Of a stretch of DNA of 8,876 nt, positions 5,567-8,876 are shown piece by piece (positions within the stretch are counted from its first letter, which is position 1; each line of letters opens with the position of its first letter). Source of the DNA: Bacteroidota bacterium. Lineage in GTDB: Bacteria; Bacteroidota; Bacteroidia; Chitinophagales; Chitinophagaceae. Under the pieces are notes generated by a model that searched no databases, was not told the origin of the DNA, and worked only from the letters and a program-made list of their open reading frames with translations. The translations under genes were made by a program, and so were the position numbers. The DNA is taken from contig JAFDXS010000065.1 in assembly GCA_018267795.1 (NCBI GenBank), positions 1 to 8,876 of the forward strand, given 5' to 3'.

Positions 5567-6843
5567 TATAGTATCTTATTTACAACCTCTATACCGCTTT
5601 TCAGTGCAGCTTCCACCGTTCCCATTTCTTTCCCTTCATACATTGCTTCACCGGCAAAGTATATCGTATTATGTATAGCGGCAGTTAATAATTGCCGTGC
5701 CTGTGCCGTCTCAGTAGTTACATAGCTGTAAGATCCCTTACTGAATCTTTCACTACTCCAGTTGGCGATATAACAGGATACAAGCTGCGCTTTCAGGTCT
5801 TCCACGCTCATCTTAAATATATTAGCCAGCGACATAAATCCCAGTTCTGTTATTGACTCTTCTGATGCATTTTTCAGCGCAGCAGCTTTTGGTCCGCCTA
5901 TCCAGCCGGTCAGTAGCGTTGATTTTTTTGGGTATTGCGTCCACCAGGTAGGCACTTCTTGTTCAGATATAACAAAGCTCATATCCTTTAGGCTTCCTTG
6001 TTCATTTTTTATGCTTTCCCAAAAGGCTTCTTTAAATAAGTATAGTAGTTTTATTATACCTCCATACCCCATGTCCTGCACAGCCATAGTATGTTCCGGT
6101 ATTGCAGGGGTAAACTTAATGGCTTCGGCCTGCAGCACACCTAATGGTACCGTTATCACTGCTTGTTTTGCCAGGTAGCTTTCTTCATTTTCTGTAAATA
6201 CCGCCACGCGGCCTTCCTGCCAGTGTATTTCTGTTACCGCACTATTTAGTTCCAGCTCAAAATCCCCTTTATCACATTCGTTCAGCAGGTATTCTATTAG
6301 CTCGCCATACCCATTGTCTATCCGGTACGTTTCTTCCTCATCTTCATGCAGCCATTCATTGCGCAGTGCTATAGCGCTGGCCCTTGCGGTATCGGCTGTG
6401 TCATAGCCCTCTGCATATCTGCGCACACCTTCACGCAGGCTGCTATACTTATCTTCCCCAAACCATCTTTCCAGGAAGTCAGCTATGCTCATATCTTCCT
6501 TCAGCTCTTTTAATCGCTGCACCAGCAAGTCCCAATGTTCTATAAAGTGCGTTTCTCTTTTTAGCACACCGTTCTTTTGTTGCCATGTTTTTCCCGCAAG
6601 GCTATGGAACGGTATTTCCGCTTCTCTAAGCAGCGAAAGGGTAGTCTGCAAATCTCCGTGAATAAATTCAGCACCCGCTTCTATATGTCCGCTCATAGGG
6701 TTGTCATATATAGTGTATATACGCCCACCCACACGATCTCTTGCCTCCAGCACACATACGCTTTTGCCTTTCTTTACAAGTTCCCTGGCGGCCATCAGCC
6801 CTGCAGCCCCGGCTCCAATAACAATAACATCAATCTCTGCCAT
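5566..6843 (-). CDS. FAD-dependent flavin monoamine oxidase family protein
   Basis: A 425-aa protein with no signal peptide, hence cytosolic. The N-terminus is a Rossmann FAD-binding unit, VIVIGAGAAGLMAAREL, with GxGxxG at 10-15. It is followed by VLEARDRVGGRI (31-42), where Glu33 would hold the ribose, and GAEFIHG (57-63). VITVPLGVLQAE (229-240), Lys265 in GGIIKLLYLF (261-270) and the C-terminal FAGEAMYEGKEMGTVEAALKSG (396-417) complete the amine oxidase/polyamine oxidase pattern. The cysteine used for covalent flavin attachment in mitochondrial MAO is absent, so FAD is probably bound non-covalently. Members oxidise amines, polyamines or amino acids to imines with release of H2O2; the substrate here is unknown. 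Its start is the ATG directly before the Rossmann strand. It lies between two paralogous PorT-family genes, convergent with one and divergent from the other. Confidence 0.92.
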   Translation of the reverse strand: MAEIDVIVIGAGAAGLMAARELVKKGKSVCVLEARDRVGGRIYTIYDNPMSGHIEAGAEFIHGDLQTTLSLLREAEIPFHSLAGKTWQQKNGVLKRETHFIEHWDLLVQRLKELKEDMSIADFLERWFGEDKYSSLREGVRRYAEGYDTADTARASAIALRNEWLHEDEEETYRIDNGYGELIEYLLNECDKGDFELELNSAVTEIHWQEGRVAVFTENEESYLAKQAVITVPLGVLQAEAIKFTPAIPEHTMAVQDMGYGGIIKLLYLFKEAFWESIKNEQGSLKDMSFVISEQEVPTWWTQYPKKSTLLTGWIGGPKAAALKNASEESITELGFMSLANIFKMSVEDLKAQLVSCYIANWSSERFSKGSYSYVTTETAQARQLLTAAIHNTIYFAGEAMYEGKEMGTVEAALKSGIEVVNKIL

Positions 6844-6988
6844 AAATATCTGATAAGGTAAACTACACTAACTAAAATCATTCCGTCCTCAATCGCATAA
6901 AGGTCAGCATTTTTTTAACTTTTCTAAATTGTTATGGTCAATACTATTATAGGTATTAATCCGTTTATCTTGTTAACTTCGATTTAGT

Positions 6989-7672
6989 ATGACCTCAGGT
7001 CGCATCCCTGTTTTCCTGGCTATTGCATTGTCGTTTCTCATGTGCGGATTTTTTCAGCCATTAAGAGCGCAGAATACTTATTTTTCAGACGAATACCATA
7101 CCTTTTATGGCGGCCTTGTTTTAGGGGCTAATTTTACCCAGGTAGACGGCGATACTTACGAAGGCTATCATAAAGTAGGTTTTAACGTTGGTGGTATCGT
7201 CTATATGAAGATCTCACAGGACATGGGTATCAGCATGGAGATGTTATACACTCAAAAGGGCAGTCACGATAGGTCTCAATCGGAGTCTCCATATATTGGC
7301 CCCTATTTTTCAGAATACAAGCTGAAGCTAAATTATGTAGAAGTGCCCGTTCTCTTTCATTTCCTCACCTCGCGTCGTCTGCATTATGAGTTGGGTGCTG
7401 CTTATGCACAGCTTATCAATTCCAGCGAAAGTCTTTTTAGTGATCCCGGCATGGTTATAGACCCTAATATATACAGCTTCCGCAAGAGTGATATCTCTGT
7501 ACTGGCAGGCGGCAGTTACCAGATATACAAATGGTGGTTCCTCGAGGCCAGGTTCCAATATTCTTTAGCCACCATCCGCGATGCCAATCGCATACCTTTC
7601 GGCGGGCCACAGCAATTTAATAATGTAGTTACGCTGCGTCTTGTGCGTTTCCTCAATAAGACAGACAATTAG
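6989..7672 (+). CDS. PorT-family outer-membrane beta-barrel protein (copy 2)
   Basis: A 227-aa protein with a signal peptide (hydrophobic stretch at 8-21, cut after A27 in LRA-QN). The mature barrel has the same segments as the copy at 4837: FYGGLVLGANFTQVDGD (39-55), GYHKVGFNVGGIVY (59-72), MEMLYTQKGS (83-92), NYVEVPVLFHFL (115-126) and a last strand TLRLVRFL. In the first part of the mature protein I count about 37 identical residues out of 59 aligned to copy 1. The loops after QKGS and the last 40 residues differ more. It ends in a short polar tail (NKTDN) after the last strand, so the C-terminus is not the usual aromatic residue. It stands 145 bp from the divergent amine oxidase gene; no convincing promoter is seen in that gap. 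Confidence 0.88.
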   Translation: MTSGRIPVFLAIALSFLMCGFFQPLRAQNTYFSDEYHTFYGGLVLGANFTQVDGDTYEGYHKVGFNVGGIVYMKISQDMGISMEMLYTQKGSHDRSQSESPYIGPYFSEYKLKLNYVEVPVLFHFLTSRRLHYELGAAYAQLINSSESLFSDPGMVIDPNIYSFRKSDISVLAGGSYQIYKWWFLEARFQYSLATIRDANRIPFGGPQQFNNVVTLRLVRFLNKTDN

Positions 7673-7754
7673 GTATTTGCTCTTCTCCCATACTTAAAAT
7701 TCAATGGTGGCATGGTCTTTTAATTCCTATTCCTGTAACCAAAAAAACTTCGTT

Positions 7755-7907
7755 ATGAGAAGCTTATTGTATATAATCGCAATTATTTTGTTAATAGGAT
7801 GGGCATTAGGTGCATTTGCTTGGCATGCCGGCAACATTATTTACATCCTCCTCGTTTTGGCTATCATCTCATTTTTGCTGGGTGTTATCAGGCGCGGAAA
7901 TGTTTAA
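7755..7907 (+). CDS. lmo0937-like small membrane protein (50 aa)
   Basis: A 50-aa inner-membrane protein made of two hydrophobic segments, about residues 3-23 (LLYIIAIILLIGWALGAFAW) and 27-44 (NIIYILLVLAIISFLLGV), with a basic end (IRRGNV). The length, the GW.LG motif in the first helix and the H/AGNIIYILLVLAII second helix match the lmo0937 family of tiny membrane proteins, which are widespread, often stress-induced and of unknown function. The start is the ATG at 7755, which gives the family's usual MRSLLY-type beginning; an ATG 51 bases upstream (7704) would add 17 polar residues not typical of the family. It is 82 nt downstream of the second PorT-family gene. Confidence 0.85.
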   Translation: MRSLLYIIAIILLIGWALGAFAWHAGNIIYILLVLAIISFLLGVIRRGNV

Positions 7908-7925
7908 TAAGCTTGTTTAAGTCAT

Positions 7926-7952
7926 AGGGCTACGGCTGCCGGCTGTAGCTCT
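7926..7952 (+). other. Hairpin between two small-protein genes, stable only as plus-strand RNA
   Basis: AGGGCTACGGC (7926-7936) pairs with GCTGTAGCTCT (7942-7952), an 11-bp stem with two G-U wobbles and the loop TGCCG. In the minus-strand RNA the wobbles become A-C mismatches, so the structure belongs to the plus-strand transcript. No T run follows, so it does not look like a normal terminator. It lies 40 nt before the next start codon and could act as a leader or processing structure. Confidence 0.4.
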
Positions 7953-7991
7953 GTGAATATTATTTACACACATAAAAACAAAACACAAAAA

Positions 7992-8204
7992 ATGAAAAAG
8001 GTATTTTTCGCAATTACAGTTATCGCAGCTATCGGCACAACAGCCGTAGCGCAGGAAAAAACACACGTAGTAGAGAACAAGACTACAGTTAAGAAAACTT
8101 CTACTGTACCGCAGAAAGTTCACAATACTTTCAGCAGGCATAAACACTACAATGGTGTGAAAGTGAAACACAAAAAAGTAGTAGAAAAAACTGAAACAAA
8201 ATAA
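7992..8204 (+). CDS. Small exported Lys/His/Thr-rich protein (70 aa)
   Basis: A 70-aa protein of no known function. MKKVFFAITVIAAIGTTAVA is a textbook signal peptide with a cut after A20 (AVA-QE). The mature 50 residues are strongly basic and rich in Lys, His, Thr and Val. They contain no cysteine and have the segment VPQKVHNTFSRHKHY followed by GVKVKHKKVVEK. That segment resembles by eye the start of PepSY-like/BLIP-like periplasmic domains (VPxxVxxxF...GVKVK), but it is too short to be a whole domain. The start is the ATG at 7992, where the signal peptide begins; an in-frame ATG at 7953 would put 13 polar residues before it. The upstream segment is A-rich, which favours initiation in Bacteroidota. 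It is followed by a strong terminator. Confidence 0.75.
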   Translation: MKKVFFAITVIAAIGTTAVAQEKTHVVENKTTVKKTSTVPQKVHNTFSRHKHYNGVKVKHKKVVEKTETK

Positions 8205-8218
8205 TTTACCCGAGTTAC

Positions 8219-8236
8219 TGCATTATAGGTAATGCA
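8219..8236. repeat. Perfect 7-bp inverted repeat after the small exported gene
   Basis: TGCATTA (8219-8225) and TAATGCA (8230-8236) are perfect inverted copies around TAGG. It lies 14 bases after the stop codon at 8204 and just before the terminator hairpin, and may stabilise the 3' end of the transcript or be a protein site. Confidence 0.35.
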
Positions 8237-8249
8237 TAATTCAAAACAG

Positions 8250-8279
8250 AAAAGCCGTTCGCATCCGAACGGCTTTTTC
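8250..8279. terminator. Strong intrinsic terminator, possibly bidirectional
   Basis: AAAGCCGTTCG (8251-8261) pairs perfectly with CGAACGGCTTT (8266-8276) around a CATC loop, followed on the plus strand by TTTTT (8274-8278). It ends the transcript of the small exported protein. On the minus strand the hairpin is followed by TTTTCTGTTTTG, so it may also end the transcript of the small lipoprotein gene facing it. Confidence 0.88.
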
Positions 8280-8297
8280 TGCTTTACTGGATATTTT

Positions 8298-8408
8298 TTA
8301 ATGACGGCTATAGTGTCTTTGTCCGCTGCTTAGTGGCGGCCTGTGGCAACTGCTGAATGCTATCAACCCGGCCAGCAATACAATTATAAGTGTGCTGTAC
8401 TTTTTCAT
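8298..8408 (-). CDS. Putative 36-aa lipoprotein
   Basis: A short open frame begins with ATG at 8408 and ends with TAA at 8298. It encodes MKKYSTLIIVLLAGLIAFSS followed by Cys21 and HRPPLSSGQRHYSRH. The layout is that of a bacterial lipoprotein: two lysines, an uninterrupted hydrophobic stretch at 7-18, and a lipobox-like F-S-S-C with Cys21 as the lipidated residue. FSSC-type lipoboxes are common in Bacteroidota. The mature part would be only 16 residues, basic and rich in Arg, His and Ser. It fills the gap between the terminator at 8250-8279, on which it converges, and the DoxX gene, from which it diverges by 50 bp. TATATTTA (8441-8434, minus strand) is one base off a -7 element. No function can be given, and a chance ORF is not excluded. 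Confidence 0.55.
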   Translation of the reverse strand: MKKYSTLIIVLLAGLIAFSSCHRPPLSSGQRHYSRH

Positions 8409-8458
8409 AAGCTATTTTTTATCTTGCAATAAATATAACTCAATTTCTTTTTATCGCT

Positions 8459-8869
8459 ATGGCAAAACAAATTCAACGTTTCGACTGGGCATTATTCTTT
8501 CTTCGGCTTGGTTTGGGTCTTGTGTTTACATTCATTACAGGCTGGGCCAAGGTAGTAGGCGGCACTGCTATGTGGGAAAAGTTAGGCAGCAGTATGCACT
8601 ATATCGGCGTTACTTGGAAGCCTCAGTTCTGGGGGTGCATGGCTATGCTTGCAGAGTTTGGGGGCGGTATCTGTTTATTGCTCGGCATATTAGTACGCCC
8701 GGCAGCTGTTCTTCTATTGTTTACTATGTTCATCGCCACTCTTGCAAGTGTTCATAATGGAAAAACCTTTTCTGGCTTAGGCGAGATAATAGTAATATTC
8801 GGCGGCCTTCTCTGCCTGCTGTTACTAGGTAGTGGGAAGCTTGGCTTGCGCTATTTTATAAAAAGATAA
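8459..8869 (+). CDS. DoxX-family inner-membrane protein
   Basis: A 136-aa integral membrane protein with four hydrophobic helices, at about 10-30, 57-77, 82-98 and 108-127, and basic residues at both ends. The first helix with FFLRLGLGLVFTFITGWAK (13-31), MLAEFGGGICLLLGILVRPAA (63-83) and a last helix after GLGEIIVIFGG are the pattern of the DoxX/DoxD-like family. Family members are linked to thiosulfate/quinone oxidation, redox stress or unknown membrane roles; no partner genes here point to one of these. The length is normal and both ends are inside the window. The ATG at 8459 is the only sensible start. There is no Shine-Dalgarno sequence; the leader is A/T-rich. Confidence 0.92.
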   Translation: MAKQIQRFDWALFFLRLGLGLVFTFITGWAKVVGGTAMWEKLGSSMHYIGVTWKPQFWGCMAMLAEFGGGICLLLGILVRPAAVLLLFTMFIATLASVHNGKTFSGLGEIIVIFGGLLCLLLLGSGKLGLRYFIKR

Positions 8870-8876
8870 AAAGAAA

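Noticed and set aside
7704..7754. Upstream ATG for the lmo0937-like gene
   Set aside because: It would place 17 polar residues ahead of the first membrane helix, unlike the compact family form starting MRSLLY.
8392..8757. A 121-codon plus-strand frame overlapping the DoxX gene
   Set aside because: It overlaps the four-helix DoxX frame out of phase, and its translation is Tyr/Cys/Ser-rich without a motif. The DoxX reading explains the sequence.
1..8876. Mobile elements, CRISPR array, toxin-antitoxin or defence system
   Set aside because: No transposase or integrase motifs, terminal repeats, regularly spaced repeats or paired small toxin/antitoxin frames were seen. The tRNA-Glu end has no duplicated 3' segment nearby that would suggest an attachment site within this window.

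Overview
The window looks like ordinary chromosomal DNA of a Bacteroidota bacterium, most likely of the Chitinophagaceae/Chitinophagales group (family-level placement is tentative). The indications are a type B ribosomal protein L31, the alternative GlmU-like protein typical of this phylum, two PorT-family outer-membrane barrels, signal peptides ending in A-Q, a near absence of Shine-Dalgarno sequences, and promoters of the form TTTG-N19-TAnnTTTG. Two such promoters are clear, in front of tRNA-Glu and of rpmE2, with identical 19-nt spacers.

Left part (1-3170). The 3' part of a TylF-like SAM methyltransferase gene (+) converges on a tRNA-Glu(TTC) gene (-), and the two share a bidirectional terminator. 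Then, all on the minus strand, come rpmE2 (L31 type B), a GlmU-like nucleotidyltransferase/acetyltransferase and tpiA. The rpmE2 terminator ends one base before the start codon of the glmU-like gene, so that gene's own promoter may lie inside the terminator hairpin.

Middle (3169-6843). A minus-strand run reads: a conserved 102-aa protein of unknown function, a PhnP-like metallo-beta-lactamase-fold hydrolase (2 bases apart) and an exported TlpA-type thioredoxin. A PorT-family barrel gene diverges from this run across only 18 bp. It converges with a cytosolic FAD amine oxidase gene on the minus strand.

Right part (6989-8876). A second PorT-family paralogue (+), a 50-aa lmo0937-like membrane protein (+), a 70-aa exported Lys/His-rich protein (+), a 36-aa putative lipoprotein on the minus strand, and a DoxX-family membrane protein (+). 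This end is rich in small envelope proteins and hairpins.

I see no insertion sequence, CRISPR array, prophage or toxin-antitoxin module. No complete undescribed system is evident. The points most worth a second look are regulatory (promoter inside a terminator; dyad and leader hairpin at rpmE2), the tiny envelope proteins, and the unknown gene coupled to the PhnP-like hydrolase.
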